Of a DNA stretch of 46,479 nt, positions 27,479-36,099 are shown piece by piece. The notes beneath the pieces were generated by a model. That model had not been told where the DNA came from. It was given only the letters and a program-made list of their open reading frames with translations, and ran no database searches. Position 1 is the stretch's first letter. Every line of letters begins with the position of its first letter. The translations under genes and the position numbers were made by a program. This DNA comes from an uncultured Prevotellaceae bacterium (GTDB lineage: Bacteria; Bacteroidota; Bacteroidia; Bacteroidales; Bacteroidaceae), in NCBI GenBank assembly GCA_900315455.1, contig OMZE01000030.1, positions 1 through 46,479 on the forward strand, read 5' to 3'.

Positions 27479-27575
27479 ATAGATGTCACATGTGCTTCGC
27501 TTTGTCGCTGAGTCTTCTTGATAGCCAACTACTATCTTTTTCATGCAATATGTTAATAAACTGAGTTTTTTTATT

Positions 27576-27583
27576 TAATTTTG
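27576..27583 (+). promoter_or_regulatory. -7 box of the GH127 gene
   Basis: TAATTTTG matches TAnnTTTG, 32 bp before the ATG at 27615. No clear TTTG is present about 20 bp upstream. With the strong terminator before it, this supports a separate transcription unit for GH127. Confidence 0.5.
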
Positions 27584-27614
27584 CAACGAAACTAATCCTT
27601 AGTTACTCTAAAAG

Positions 27615-29987
27615 ATGAAAAAAACCTTTATCCTTTCCGCGCTTCTGGCTGTCGTCACGATGGCTATGGCACAAGACAGACTCTATGCCGATGAGTTTCC
27701 CCTCGGCGACGTGACACTCCTCAGTGGACCGCTGAAGAAAGCACGCGACCTGAACATCAAGACCTTGTTGCAGTACGACTGCGACCGTCTGCTGGCGCCC
27801 TACCGCAAGGAGGCGGGTCTCACCCCCAAGGCCAAGGCCTATCCCAACTGGGACGGCCTCGACGGTCATGTGGGCGGACATTACCTCACTGCTATGGCTA
27901 TCAATGCCGCTACGGGTAGCGACGAGTGCCGCCAGCGAATGGAGTATATGCTCAGCGAATTGCAGGAATGTGCCGATGCCAACGTGAAGAACCATCCTGA
28001 GTGGGGTAGGGGATATGTGGGCGGTATGCCTGGCAGCGACCGCCTATGGTCTACATTCAAGAAGGGTGACTTCGGCACCTATTTCGGTTCGTGGGCACCT
28101 TTCTACAACCTCCACAAGATGTATGCCGGACTGCGCGACGCATGGGTCTATTGTGGCAACGAACAGGCAAAGAAACTCTTCCTGGGCTTCTGCGACTGGG
28201 CCATCGACCTCACCACCGGACTCTCCGACGAACAGATGGAACGGATGCTCGACAATGAGCATGGCGGCATGAACGAGGTGCTTGCCGATGCCTATGCCAT
28301 CACCAAGGAGCAAAAATACCTCGACGTGGCACGGCGATTCTCGCACCGACGCCTGCTCACGCCAATGTCGCAGCGTCAAGACTGTCTCGACAATATGCAC
28401 GCCAATACCCAGGTGCCTAAGGTGGTGGGCTTTGAGCGTATCTCCGAACTGAGTGGCGACGAAATCTACCACAACGCCAGTTCCTTCTTCTGGGATATCG
28501 TCACGGGCGAACGCTCGCTGGCTTTCGGAGGCGACAGCCGTCGTGAGCATTTCCCCAGCAAGGAGGCTTGCACCGACTTCATCAACGATATCGACGGCCC
28601 GGAGAGTTGCAACACCAACAACATGCTCAAACTCACCGAGAACCTGCACCGCCGCAACCCCGAGGCTCGTTTCGCCGACTTCTATGAGTTGGCTACGTTC
28701 AACCATATCCTCTCTACCCAGCATCCCGAGCATGGTGGATATGTGTATTTCACGCCTGCCCGTCCGCGCCACTACCGCAACTACTCCGCGCCCAACGAGG
28801 CGATGTGGTGCTGTGTGGGAACGGGTATGGAGAACCACGGCAAGTACGGGCAGTTCATCTATACGAAGAGGGGCGCTAGTCTCTTCGTCAACCTCTTTGT
28901 GGCTTCCGAACTCAATTGGAAGGAAAAGAACGTGGTGCTGCGCCAGGAGACAGACTTCCCCTATGGCGAGTCGAGCCGCATCACGGTGGCACAAGGCAAA
29001 GGGGAGTTTCAACTGCTCGTGCGCTACCCAGGATGGGTGAAGCCGGGAGAGTTTGGTGTAAAGGTGAACGGAAAACCGGTCGACATCGTCACGGGTCCGT
29101 CATCGTATGTCGCCATCCAGCGCAAGTGGAAGAAGGGCGATGTGGTGGAACTGACATTCCCCATGCACAACAGCGTGAAATACTTGCCCAACGTGCCGCA
29201 GTACATCGCACTCATGCATGGCCCCATCCTCCTCGGCATGAAGACGGGCACGGAGGACCTGGCACACCTCATCGCCGATGACAGCCGCTTCGGACAGTAT
29301 GCCAGTGGAAGGAAACTGCCCATCAACGAGGCACCCATCCTCATCAACGACCATATCGACGATATCGCCAACCAGTTGCAGCCAGTAGCCGGCAAACCTC
29401 TCCACTACACGCTTTCTACAAGGATGGAGAACCCCATCCACAACGAGATACAGCCGTTCTTCGAGATTCATGACGCTCGCTACATGATGTACTGGCTGGC
29501 TCTCTCCGAGAAAAACTACCGAGGATATCTCGACGGATTGGCACGCGAGGAACAGGAGCGTCAGGCTCTCGAGGCGCGCACGGTCGACAAGGTGCAGCCG
29601 GGGGAGCAACAGCCCGAGACCGACCACAAGATGGAGACCGACCGCTCGTATACCGGCAATTCCAACGATGTGTTCTACCGTGACGCCAGCGACGGACATT
29701 ATTTCAGTTACCTGATGCAGACCAACGGCCTGACCGACCTTAGCCTGCGGCTGAAATACTGGGGTGTGGGCGAGTGGAAGACCCATGAGTTCGACATCTT
29801 CGTCGACGACGTCCTCATCCAGTCGGTAAACAACACGGGGAAATACCGCATTTCGGAGTTCAAGTACGAAACCTATCCTATCCCCGCCGACCTGCTCAAG
29901 GGCAAGTCGCAGGTGCGTGTGAAGTTTGTTGCCAAACCACGCAAGCAGATAGGAGAAATCTACGAAGTGAGGTTGGTGAAAAACTAA
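27615..29987 (+). CDS. GH127 (DUF1680) beta-L-arabinofuranosidase-type enzyme with DUF6805-like C-terminus
   Basis: 790 residues, signal peptide 1-20 (ending AMAQ). Residues about 28-540 form the DUF1680/GH127 (alpha/alpha)6 barrel. The zinc-cysteine site of the family is visible: Glu330 and Cys332 in GPESCNTN, and Cys399-Cys400 in MWCCVGTGMENHG; spacing agrees with the characterised Bifidobacterium HypBA1. The rest holds beta-sandwich domains and, from about 670, a DUF6805-like domain (DVFYRDASDGHYFSY). GH127 enzymes remove beta-L-arabinofuranose, and the family also has other activities in related GH families, so the sugar is uncertain. The substrate does not fit a pure fungal glucan-chitin target, and the gene has its own promoter, so it may not belong to the same pathway. 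Confidence 0.9.
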   Translation: MKKTFILSALLAVVTMAMAQDRLYADEFPLGDVTLLSGPLKKARDLNIKTLLQYDCDRLLAPYRKEAGLTPKAKAYPNWDGLDGHVGGHYLTAMAINAATGSDECRQRMEYMLSELQECADANVKNHPEWGRGYVGGMPGSDRLWSTFKKGDFGTYFGSWAPFYNLHKMYAGLRDAWVYCGNEQAKKLFLGFCDWAIDLTTGLSDEQMERMLDNEHGGMNEVLADAYAITKEQKYLDVARRFSHRRLLTPMSQRQDCLDNMHANTQVPKVVGFERISELSGDEIYHNASSFFWDIVTGERSLAFGGDSRREHFPSKEACTDFINDIDGPESCNTNNMLKLTENLHRRNPEARFADFYELATFNHILSTQHPEHGGYVYFTPARPRHYRNYSAPNEAMWCCVGTGMENHGKYGQFIYTKRGASLFVNLFVASELNWKEKNVVLRQETDFPYGESSRITVAQGKGEFQLLVRYPGWVKPGEFGVKVNGKPVDIVTGPSSYVAIQRKWKKGDVVELTFPMHNSVKYLPNVPQYIALMHGPILLGMKTGTEDLAHLIADDSRFGQYASGRKLPINEAPILINDHIDDIANQLQPVAGKPLHYTLSTRMENPIHNEIQPFFEIHDARYMMYWLALSEKNYRGYLDGLAREEQERQALEARTVDKVQPGEQQPETDHKMETDRSYTGNSNDVFYRDASDGHYFSYLMQTNGLTDLSLRLKYWGVGEWKTHEFDIFVDDVLIQSVNNTGKYRISEFKYETYPIPADLLKGKSQVRVKFVAKPRKQIGEIYEVRLVKN

Positions 29988-30009
29988 CCCACAGTTTCTC
30001 GAAAACACA

Positions 30010-30044
30010 ATGAAGGGGTGCTCATTTTTTGAGCACCCCTTCAT
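30010..30044. terminator. Strong hairpin between convergent genes
   Basis: ATGAAGGGGTGCTCA and its exact complement flank a loop of five T: a perfect 15 bp stem. It lies between the convergent GH127 and TIM-barrel genes. It is not followed by a U tract on either strand (CGCGCC on the plus side), so it is either an atypical terminator or a processing/stability hairpin. Confidence 0.6.
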
Positions 30045-30081
30045 CGCGCCTAGCAGTTTCTCTGTCCCGTTTGTTGCTGTA

Positions 30082-30915
30082 TCACAGCAACCCACAGCCC
30101 TTCAGCCTCCCCTGTACATACCTCACACTCGCCTCATACTCCTCGTCGGTGGTGAGGTGCTCTATAATCATAGGCATATGTGGATTCTCGGCGGTAGCCA
30201 ACCGGGCATACCGTTCTATGTCCAACGTGCCCTCGCCACAGGCACACTCCTGAAGTTGGAAGGTATACTCTTGTTTCAGTAGGATGTCTTTCAGGTGGCA
30301 ACTCACTATCGTTCCATGTAGTTTCTGGAAACACTCCTCCAGGAACTCATCATTGTAAAAGTATCTTCTCGGCGAGGTAATCATATTCACCACATCGAGA
30401 TGGGTGCCAAACTCCGCCCGGTCTACATCCTCTATCAGGCGCAGATACTCATCAGGACTGCTGGGTATCATCCATGGCATGGACTCTATGCAGAATTTGG
30501 CGTGCACCGGGCGGACGGCGTCGATGACCTGCCGTATCATCCCTACGGCCATGTCCCACAGTTCCTTGCTGAAGTTGTCGCGGTATCCGCCGTCCCACCG
30601 TGCACCGTAGGGCGTTCCCACCACATTCACGCAGCAGGCGGCCCCTATGGCATCAGCCATGCGGAGTTGGCGGATGGCATAGGCTATCCAGCGTTTCCGT
30701 TCATCGGGGTCGGCAGCCAAGGTGTTGCGCCACACCCCCACTTCGGCTATCGTGAGACCGGCCTCGTCGGCTGCCTTCTTATACGCCATGATGGTCTCCT
30801 CGCCGTCGTCACAGCACACGGGGAATACCACGGTCTTCAGTCCGAGCGCCTTGTGCTTGTTGGCCCACTCTTCAGGAGAGCCATGCTCCAATGATGATGA
30901 AATGCCCAGATACAT
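30082..30915 (-). CDS. Xylose-isomerase-like TIM barrel (sugar phosphate isomerase/epimerase family)
   Basis: 277 residues from ATG 30915; the longer frame to 31104 overlaps the upstream gene and is not protein-like. It has no signal peptide, so it is cytoplasmic. The AP-endonuclease 2/xylose-isomerase-like fold shows the usual metal ligands: Glu in FCIESMPW, Asp in THLDVVN, His in VSCHLKD and Glu in IIEHL. Such proteins are isomerases, epimerases or dehydratases of sugars, keto-sugars and polyols. Translation is coupled to the upstream oxidoreductase gene by TGATG overlap, with an AGGAGG ribosome site 8 nt before the ATG inside the upstream coding region. It is the third gene of the transporter cassette. 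Confidence 0.85.
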   Translation of the reverse strand: MYLGISSSLEHGSPEEWANKHKALGLKTVVFPVCCDDGEETIMAYKKAADEAGLTIAEVGVWRNTLAADPDERKRWIAYAIRQLRMADAIGAACCVNVVGTPYGARWDGGYRDNFSKELWDMAVGMIRQVIDAVRPVHAKFCIESMPWMIPSSPDEYLRLIEDVDRAEFGTHLDVVNMITSPRRYFYNDEFLEECFQKLHGTIVSCHLKDILLKQEYTFQLQECACGEGTLDIERYARLATAENPHMPMIIEHLTTDEEYEASVRYVQGRLKGCGLL

Positions 30916-31799
30916 CAGAACGCCCTCCTGTGAATGACCGTCGCGTCCATCTTGTCCAGCGTGCTCACACCGGTGCGTGCCATCACCCCTGCCAGTTCGG
31001 CGGTCATCTCGTCTATCCGTTGGGCTACCGCCTCTGCCCCGTTTTTGAGCAACGGCATCAGATGCCTGCCCACCGATACTGCCTTGGCACCGAGGGCGAG
31101 GCACTTATATGCGTCCATCCCACTCTCTATGCCACAGTCTACGAACACCGGCACGCTTCCACCAGTGGCCGACAGGATGTCCTGCAGCACCATCAGTGGG
31201 GGCACGGCATATTGTATCATGCCGTGATGGTGCGACACCACCATGCCCGCACATCCTGCCTTGAGGCACTTCTCGGCATCGCGCGTACTGATCACGCCTT
31301 TCACGATAAACGGCACACCGGCTGCCTGCACGAAGTCGGCCAGTTCCTCTGTGGACTTTGCTTTCATGGGCAGCCCGAACACGTTGTCATAACTTCCCTC
31401 TGAGTTGAAGGCGTGGTCGATGTCCATTCCCACAGCCATGCAGCCCACCTTCACGGCATGTTCTATCTTGCGCAGCACCATTTTGTTGTCGGCATGGGGC
31501 TTGATGATTTTGATGGTTCTGGCCCCAGTAGCCACAATCTCCTCCAGTTCGGCTTCACTGCCCATTCCCACCCAGTGCACTGCTCCGCTTTGAGCGGCAG
31601 CCTGGGCATATACCGTCATCCCGTTCGGTGCGGTATGGTGCAGGTGCGACAGTGCGGCGGTCATGATTGGGGTGCGGAATGGCTCTCCAAACAGCGTCAT
31701 CTCTGTAGAAGGGATGACAGCGTCCAGATATCTGGTCTCAATCAACAGAGAGTCAAAATAGTCTCTCGTTATCTTGTCAGAATTGGATGTTAGTTGCAT
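30915..31799 (-). CDS. FMN-dependent alpha-hydroxy-acid oxidase/dehydrogenase-like enzyme
   Basis: 294 residues from ATG 31799; a TTG at 31814 lies inside the heptamer repeat and is less likely. The fold is the FMN TIM barrel of lactate/glycolate oxidases and IPP isomerase type 2 relatives: PIMTAALSHL, IVKGVIS with the conserved Lys, VVSHHHG replacing the common SNHGGR, and the phosphate-binding VFVDCGIESGMDAYKCLALGAKAVSVGR. It is shorter than typical family members (about 350-380), missing part of the N-terminus. The His-rich active loop is changed, so the hydroxy-acid substrate may be unusual. Between a sugar symporter and a TIM-barrel isomerase, it probably oxidises a sugar acid or related 2-hydroxy compound. 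Confidence 0.82.
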   Translation of the reverse strand: MQLTSNSDKITRDYFDSLLIETRYLDAVIPSTEMTLFGEPFRTPIMTAALSHLHHTAPNGMTVYAQAAAQSGAVHWVGMGSEAELEEIVATGARTIKIIKPHADNKMVLRKIEHAVKVGCMAVGMDIDHAFNSEGSYDNVFGLPMKAKSTEELADFVQAAGVPFIVKGVISTRDAEKCLKAGCAGMVVSHHHGMIQYAVPPLMVLQDILSATGGSVPVFVDCGIESGMDAYKCLALGAKAVSVGRHLMPLLKNGAEAVAQRIDEMTAELAGVMARTGVSTLDKMDATVIHRRAF

Positions 31800-31801
31800 A
31801 T

Positions 31802-31836
31802 CTTCAATCTTCAATTTTCAATTTTCAATTTTCAAT
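31802..31836. repeat. Five tandem heptamers at a gene junction
   Basis: On the minus strand the sequence reads ATTGAAA three times then ATTGAAG twice, exactly in tandem. The transporter stop codon (31820-31818) lies inside the array and the oxidoreductase ATG (31799) follows 2 nt after it. The A/G-rich last copies may serve as ribosome-binding region. Short tandem repeats like this can vary in number by slipping. Confidence 0.9.
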
Positions 31837-33251
31837 CGGCCTTTGGCCGTAACTGCTTCATTGATTTCATCCATTTTTTCGTCAGTCAGTTCATATTTGC
31901 CTATGACGTAGATAGCCAGCACGAACAGGGCTGCGGGAATGAGGGTGACGAGCCATAGGATGCCTTGCTCTGCCATTGGAGTCTGGGCAGATTCTCCTGC
32001 CTTGAATCCCACCCATGCCAGAACCAGTCCGGGAATGACACCGCCAAGTGCCATGCCTGCCTTCATGAAAATGCATATCAGTGCGTTCACTATGCCTGCC
32101 ACACGCCGTCCCGACGCATACTCGCTGTAGGTCACCACCTCTGGCACGAGCGCCCACATATAGCCGGTGGCCACGAGCACGCCCACACTTTTCACAAACT
32201 GCACCACGAAGATGAGCGTGGTACAAGCCCTGAGCGACGGTATAGACACTATCAGGTACATCAGCACCATGGCTGCTATGGCTATTCCCAGAAACATACG
32301 GAACATCCCGTTCTTGCCTATCCTTCGCTTGATGGCGGGAACCATAGGCAGGAAGATGAATGCGGGAATGGTGCCGAGCCACATAAACACCGTGGTCATA
32401 AACGGCGTGGCATGCATATTGAAGGTCATGAAATAGGAGTCTGCCGCATTGCTGATGCTCATGGTGGTGAAGGCAATGATGAAGAAGCACGACAGCACCC
32501 TGAGCGGACGGTTTCTCACCAGTTCCATCCAGAGGTCGCTCACCTTCACTCCCGCGGTCTCGCTCTTGTCCATCACGATGCGCTCCTTGCTCTCAAAGAA
32601 AGCGACGAGGAGCAGCGCCAGTCCGGTCAGCGCGAAGATGCTCATGGTGATAAACCACGCCCGGCCTGCTTCTGGGGTGTTGTATACCGCCTCCATCTCG
32701 CCGGTCTGTTCGTTGAGCACCTTGGGGGCGAAGAGCACAATCACAAGCGGAAGGGTCTTGATAATCAGTCCCGCCAGGTTGGCCATCACCATGCGCACAC
32801 TGGTGAGGATGGTGATTTCATCGGTATCGCGCGTGAGCGAGGAACCCAGTGCCCCGTAGGGAACATTAATCAGCGTGAAGCACATGCTCAGTCCCACGTA
32901 GGTCACATAGGCATAGAGCAGCGACCCGCTGAACCCGTTCCAGAAACACAGCATGGCGAAGGCGGCAAGGGGCACACCGCCCATGACGAGCCAGGAGCGG
33001 TATTTGCCCCAGCGGGGGTGTGACTTGTCGACAAACGCACCTACCATGGGGTCCCATATCACATCGATGATACGCACCACGAGAAACATCACTGCTACCA
33101 CGGCAGAGTCCAACCCGTATACGTTGTTGTAAAAAAACAACAACCAGATGCTAACGGTTTGGTAAATCAGGTTCTGGGCGAGGTCGCCCGAACAGAATCC
33201 TATGCGTTCTCTCCAAGAGAGTTTGTAATATCCGTTGATGGCATTATCCAT
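31818..33251 (-). CDS. GPH-family sugar:cation symporter (MFS)
   Basis: 477 residues from ATG 33251 (MDNAINGYYKLSWRERIGF); the frame is open to 33335 but the region before 33251 is promoter-like. About 12 transmembrane segments. The first half carries the glycoside-pentoside-hexuronide signature (VVRIIDVIWDPMVGAFVDKS followed by RWGKYRSWL). It imports a glycoside, pentose or hexuronide with Na+ or H+ through the inner membrane. It is the first gene of the cassette with the oxidoreductase (18 nt later) and TIM barrel, which suggests that the imported sugar is oxidised and isomerised in the cytoplasm. It could also move PUL-derived disaccharides, though no direct link is visible. Confidence 0.88.
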   Translation of the reverse strand: MDNAINGYYKLSWRERIGFCSGDLAQNLIYQTVSIWLLFFYNNVYGLDSAVVAVMFLVVRIIDVIWDPMVGAFVDKSHPRWGKYRSWLVMGGVPLAAFAMLCFWNGFSGSLLYAYVTYVGLSMCFTLINVPYGALGSSLTRDTDEITILTSVRMVMANLAGLIIKTLPLVIVLFAPKVLNEQTGEMEAVYNTPEAGRAWFITMSIFALTGLALLLVAFFESKERIVMDKSETAGVKVSDLWMELVRNRPLRVLSCFFIIAFTTMSISNAADSYFMTFNMHATPFMTTVFMWLGTIPAFIFLPMVPAIKRRIGKNGMFRMFLGIAIAAMVLMYLIVSIPSLRACTTLIFVVQFVKSVGVLVATGYMWALVPEVVTYSEYASGRRVAGIVNALICIFMKAGMALGGVIPGLVLAWVGFKAGESAQTPMAEQGILWLVTLIPAALFVLAIYVIGKYELTDEKMDEINEAVTAKGRLKIEN

Positions 33252-33310
33252 GTGTCGAATGGGTAAGGGGATTGATGAGGGTAAAAAGTGGCCGAAAAAG
33301 TTTATCGTGA

Positions 33311-33318
33311 CAAAGATA
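33311..33318 (-). promoter_or_regulatory. -7 box of the symporter cassette
   Basis: On the minus strand TATCTTTG matches TAnnTTTG. It lies 60 bp before ATG 33251. A good TTTG is not found at 19-21 bp upstream. It supports the shorter start for the transporter. Confidence 0.5.
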
Positions 33319-33446
33319 AACATAAATAGACACATATTTCCATAATGGCAAAAAAATCTTATTGCTAAGGTAAAAAATCCACCTTGTTATAGGTATGTAT
33401 AATTCCCTCCCTTATATCTTTTTGAGCAAAATCCTCATAAATAATG

Positions 33447-33478
33447 ATTGTGTATTTGGAACGGATGTTGTAATTTTG
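33447..33478 (+). promoter_or_regulatory. Promoter of the M28 peptidase operon
   Basis: ATTG (33447-33450), 20 bp, TAATTTTG (33471-33478) match the Bacteroidetes consensus. The predicted start near 33484 is downstream of the open frame's first ATG (33395), so the gene must start at 33506. Confidence 0.6.
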
Positions 33479-33505
33479 CAACCGAAATTAAAAGACGCAT
33501 TGTTT

Positions 33506-34777
33506 ATGTGGAAGAAATTGTTTGTATTTTCCTTGGTGCTCTCACTCGTACTGCAGGCATACGCCCAAAAGCAGGATGACATGAGGAGTGCCGTGGAATA
33601 CCTGGCTTCACAAGAACTTGGGGGCAGGTTTCCTGCCACTGCCGGCGACACCCTCGCTTCCGAGTTTATCGCAGGCAAACTTCGTGGCATGAAACTCAAG
33701 CCTGTGGTCAGGGGAAAGAAGAAAAAGGGCTTCTATCATGACTTCACCTTCCAGAAGAAAGAAAAGACAATGACCACCCATAACATCATCGCCGTTATTC
33801 CGGGAAAAGACAAGCGCCTCAAACACGAATATATCGTCGTGGGGTCGCATTACGACCATCTGGGCCTGGGTGGCAAAGGATCGGGCTCCCGCCGTCCCGA
33901 CACCGTGGCGGTGCATCCCGGTGCCGACGATAATGCCAGCGGCGATGCCGTGGTTCTTGAATTGGTCAGGCATTTCAAGAAGGTTCGTTCGCCACGTAGT
34001 ATCATCTTCGCGTTCTTCGGTGCCGAGGAACAAGGACTGGTGGGCTCAAAGCATTTTGTGGAATGGATGAGGCAGGTAGACAACCGACGCATCAACCTCC
34101 CCTCCGACTTGAAGGGTATTGTGGCGATGGTGAACCTTGACATGGTAGGACGAATGCGCGACAATGCCTTGAGCGTGTCGGGCACAGGCACAAGCAGCGA
34201 ATTCAAGACAATGGTGGAGCAAGTGGCGGAACAGACCAACCTGCATGTCTCCTGCACGCCCGATGGCTATGGGCCAAGCGACCATGCATCGTTCGTGGCT
34301 GCCGACATCCCTGTCCTCTATCTCACGACAGGTGGACATCTGGAATACCATACCCCAGGCGATATTCCTTCCACATTGAATTATGATGGCATGCAGCAGA
34401 CCTTGGAGTACACCACAGAACTGATTACACGTCTGGCAAGCATGCCTCAAACACCGGATTTTATCAATGTACCGGGCGGCAGCGCCATGAAGCATGCCAA
34501 GTTTAAGGTTACTTTGGGGCTTATGCCTGATGTCACGGGGGCTAGCACCACTCCGGGACTTCGTGCCGACATCGTGGTGGCAGGAAAACCCGCGCATGCT
34601 GCCGGCATCAAGAGTGGTGATATCATCCAGGAGATTGACGGTAAGCCTGTCAAGGACATCAATGAATACATGGAGCGCTTGTCGGAACTTCAGGCCGGAA
34701 CCACGATTCCCGTGAAAGTTCTTCGTGGTGAAGAGATCCTGACGTTTCAGGTTCATCTAACCCCTGCAGAGAAATGA
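33506..34777 (+). CDS. Secreted M28 aminopeptidase with PDZ domain
   Basis: 423 residues from ATG 33506, where a signal peptide begins (WKKLFVFSLVLSLVLQAYAQ). The M28 zinc peptidase domain (about 25-320) shows all ligands: His115 in VVGSHYDHLG, bridging Asp141 in PGADDNASGD, Glu174-Glu175 in FGAEEQG, Asp212 in NLDMVGR and His260 in GPSDHASF. Residues about 335-420 are a PDZ domain (GLRADIV, HAAGIKSGDIIQEIDGKPV). It removes N-terminal residues from peptides in the periplasm or at the surface. The stop overlaps the next start by ATGA, so translation is coupled. M28 plus PDZ is a known combination in Bacteroidetes. Confidence 0.92.
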   Translation: MWKKLFVFSLVLSLVLQAYAQKQDDMRSAVEYLASQELGGRFPATAGDTLASEFIAGKLRGMKLKPVVRGKKKKGFYHDFTFQKKEKTMTTHNIIAVIPGKDKRLKHEYIVVGSHYDHLGLGGKGSGSRRPDTVAVHPGADDNASGDAVVLELVRHFKKVRSPRSIIFAFFGAEEQGLVGSKHFVEWMRQVDNRRINLPSDLKGIVAMVNLDMVGRMRDNALSVSGTGTSSEFKTMVEQVAEQTNLHVSCTPDGYGPSDHASFVAADIPVLYLTTGGHLEYHTPGDIPSTLNYDGMQQTLEYTTELITRLASMPQTPDFINVPGGSAMKHAKFKVTLGLMPDVTGASTTPGLRADIVVAGKPAHAAGIKSGDIIQEIDGKPVKDINEYMERLSELQAGTTIPVKVLRGEEILTFQVHLTPAEK

Positions 34778-35574
34778 AAAAATCAATATGTTGGCTTTTA
34801 GCCGTTGTCATCACACTGGTGCTGAGTGTCTACCAGCGCATGACGGGCCCCACTCATCCCAAGAGTGTAACCGTGGAACTGAATGGAAACAGTTACAAGA
34901 TGAAATTGCCTCGTAGCGGGGTGCGCCACGATGAGATAGTGACGTTGAAGGGTGTACCGTCGAATACGCAGGCACAGATACACTACCGCCGATATCCGTC
35001 GGCAAACGACTACACCACCGAGGATTTCCAATGGAAAAACGGCGAGTGGCAGGCAGCATTGCCGGTACAGCCTGTAGCCGGGAAATTGCAGTATTACATC
35101 ACCGTTGGAGGAAAGGACTATCTTGCAGAAGAACCGCTCCTGATACGTTTCCGCAATGATGTTCCTGCCGCTATTCTGGTGCCACATATCTTGTTGATGT
35201 TTGCTGCCATGCTGTTTGCTGTCTATACCTTCTTTTTGGTGATTTCAGGCAAGGCATACGGCAGGTGGCTGAAAATCACTGTGGCAACGCTCTTTGTCGG
35301 CGGTTTCATCCTCGGACCGCTTGTGCAGCATGCGGCATTCGGACCTTGGTGGACGGGATTCCCGTTAGGGACAGACCTCACCGACAACAAGACTCTCCTG
35401 GCCTTCCTGTTCTTCCTGGTAGCCCTTGCCACTTCGAAGTGGAAGTACAACAAATGGGTTGTCTGCCTGGCTGTGCTGTTCATGGTAGCCATCTTCAGTA
35501 TCCCGCATAGCACATTCGGGTCAGAGTATGACTACACCACCCAGCAGTTGGGAACGGAAAAGATGAAAGATTAA
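34774..35574 (+). CDS. Inner-membrane protein of unknown function
   Basis: 266 residues. One N-terminal hydrophobic segment (6-19), a periplasmic beta-rich region (about 25-130, SVTVELNGNSYKMKLPRSGV) and four hydrophobic segments after 130 (ILVPHILLMFAAMLFAVYTF; VATLFVGGFILGP; TLLAFLFFLVALA; WVVCLAVLFMVAIF). A conserved-looking loop PWWTGFPLGTDLTDNKTL lies between the second and third. I do not recognise the family. It overlaps the M28 gene by 4 nt. Function open; the loop with His327-like positions could bind a cofactor, but there is no haem motif. Confidence 0.75.
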   Translation: MKKSICWLLAVVITLVLSVYQRMTGPTHPKSVTVELNGNSYKMKLPRSGVRHDEIVTLKGVPSNTQAQIHYRRYPSANDYTTEDFQWKNGEWQAALPVQPVAGKLQYYITVGGKDYLAEEPLLIRFRNDVPAAILVPHILLMFAAMLFAVYTFFLVISGKAYGRWLKITVATLFVGGFILGPLVQHAAFGPWWTGFPLGTDLTDNKTLLAFLFFLVALATSKWKYNKWVVCLAVLFMVAIFSIPHSTFGSEYDYTTQQLGTEKMKD

Positions 35575-35607
35575 AAATCAAAGTTTAAGATTAAATAAAT
35601 TGAAACG

Positions 35608-36096
35608 ATGAAAACAATGAAGTTATTGATGACCCTGACATTGGCCGCAGTGGCCTTAGTGTTTGGCGTGTGCTCATGTGGAAGCGACGACGATGAGCCT
35701 GAAGTGGCTGTAGCCGCACAGGTGGCAGGTTCTTATACTGGCGAAGAGGTCATGACGGTCATGGGAGAACCCGACCAAGGCACCAAGACATTCGTGTTTG
35801 CCAAAGCCACAGACACGTCTGTAGACATGACCATTCCCGAATATGGTGAGGGTATGATGTCTCTTCCTGCTCTTCCCGTGAAGAACATCATGCTGACCAA
35901 GAAAGACAATACCATTACGGGAAGACTCGCTTCCTACGAGGGAAAAGTGACCAATTCCGATGGGTCAGAGAAAGCATATTCCGTGAGTGATGTAACTGTC
36001 ATCTTCAACGACAATAGGGTGGTGGTGACCTTTACTATGAAATACGGCAATATGCCATTTGCCTTCGCAGGACAATTTACAGGTATAAAGAAGTAA
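35608..36096 (+). CDS. Calycin-like beta-barrel lipoprotein
   Basis: 162 residues with a lipoprotein signal (GVCSCGSDDDE, lipid Cys at 24). The mature part (about 37-162) follows the Bacteroidales calycin-like domain: VAGSYTGEEVMTVMG at the start, SDVTVIFNDNRVVVTFTM and FAGQFTGIKK at the end. Such small lipocalin-type barrels bind small hydrophobic ligands or assist receptors. It lies 33 bp after the membrane-protein gene and only 3 nt before the TonB receptor gene, so it probably works with that receptor at the outer membrane. Confidence 0.75.
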   Translation: MKTMKLLMTLTLAAVALVFGVCSCGSDDDEPEVAVAAQVAGSYTGEEVMTVMGEPDQGTKTFVFAKATDTSVDMTIPEYGEGMMSLPALPVKNIMLTKKDNTITGRLASYEGKVTNSDGSEKAYSVSDVTVIFNDNRVVVTFTMKYGNMPFAFAGQFTGIKK

Positions 36097-36099
36097 AGC

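Noticed and set aside
30916-31104. N-terminal extension of the TIM-barrel frame
   Set aside because: Overlaps the oxidoreductase gene and is Arg/Gly/Asp-rich without fold signal; ATG 30915 has a strong ribosome site.
31965-33023. 352-codon plus-strand frame rich in His and Glu
   Set aside because: Antisense to the GPH symporter; the composition mirrors membrane-segment codons.
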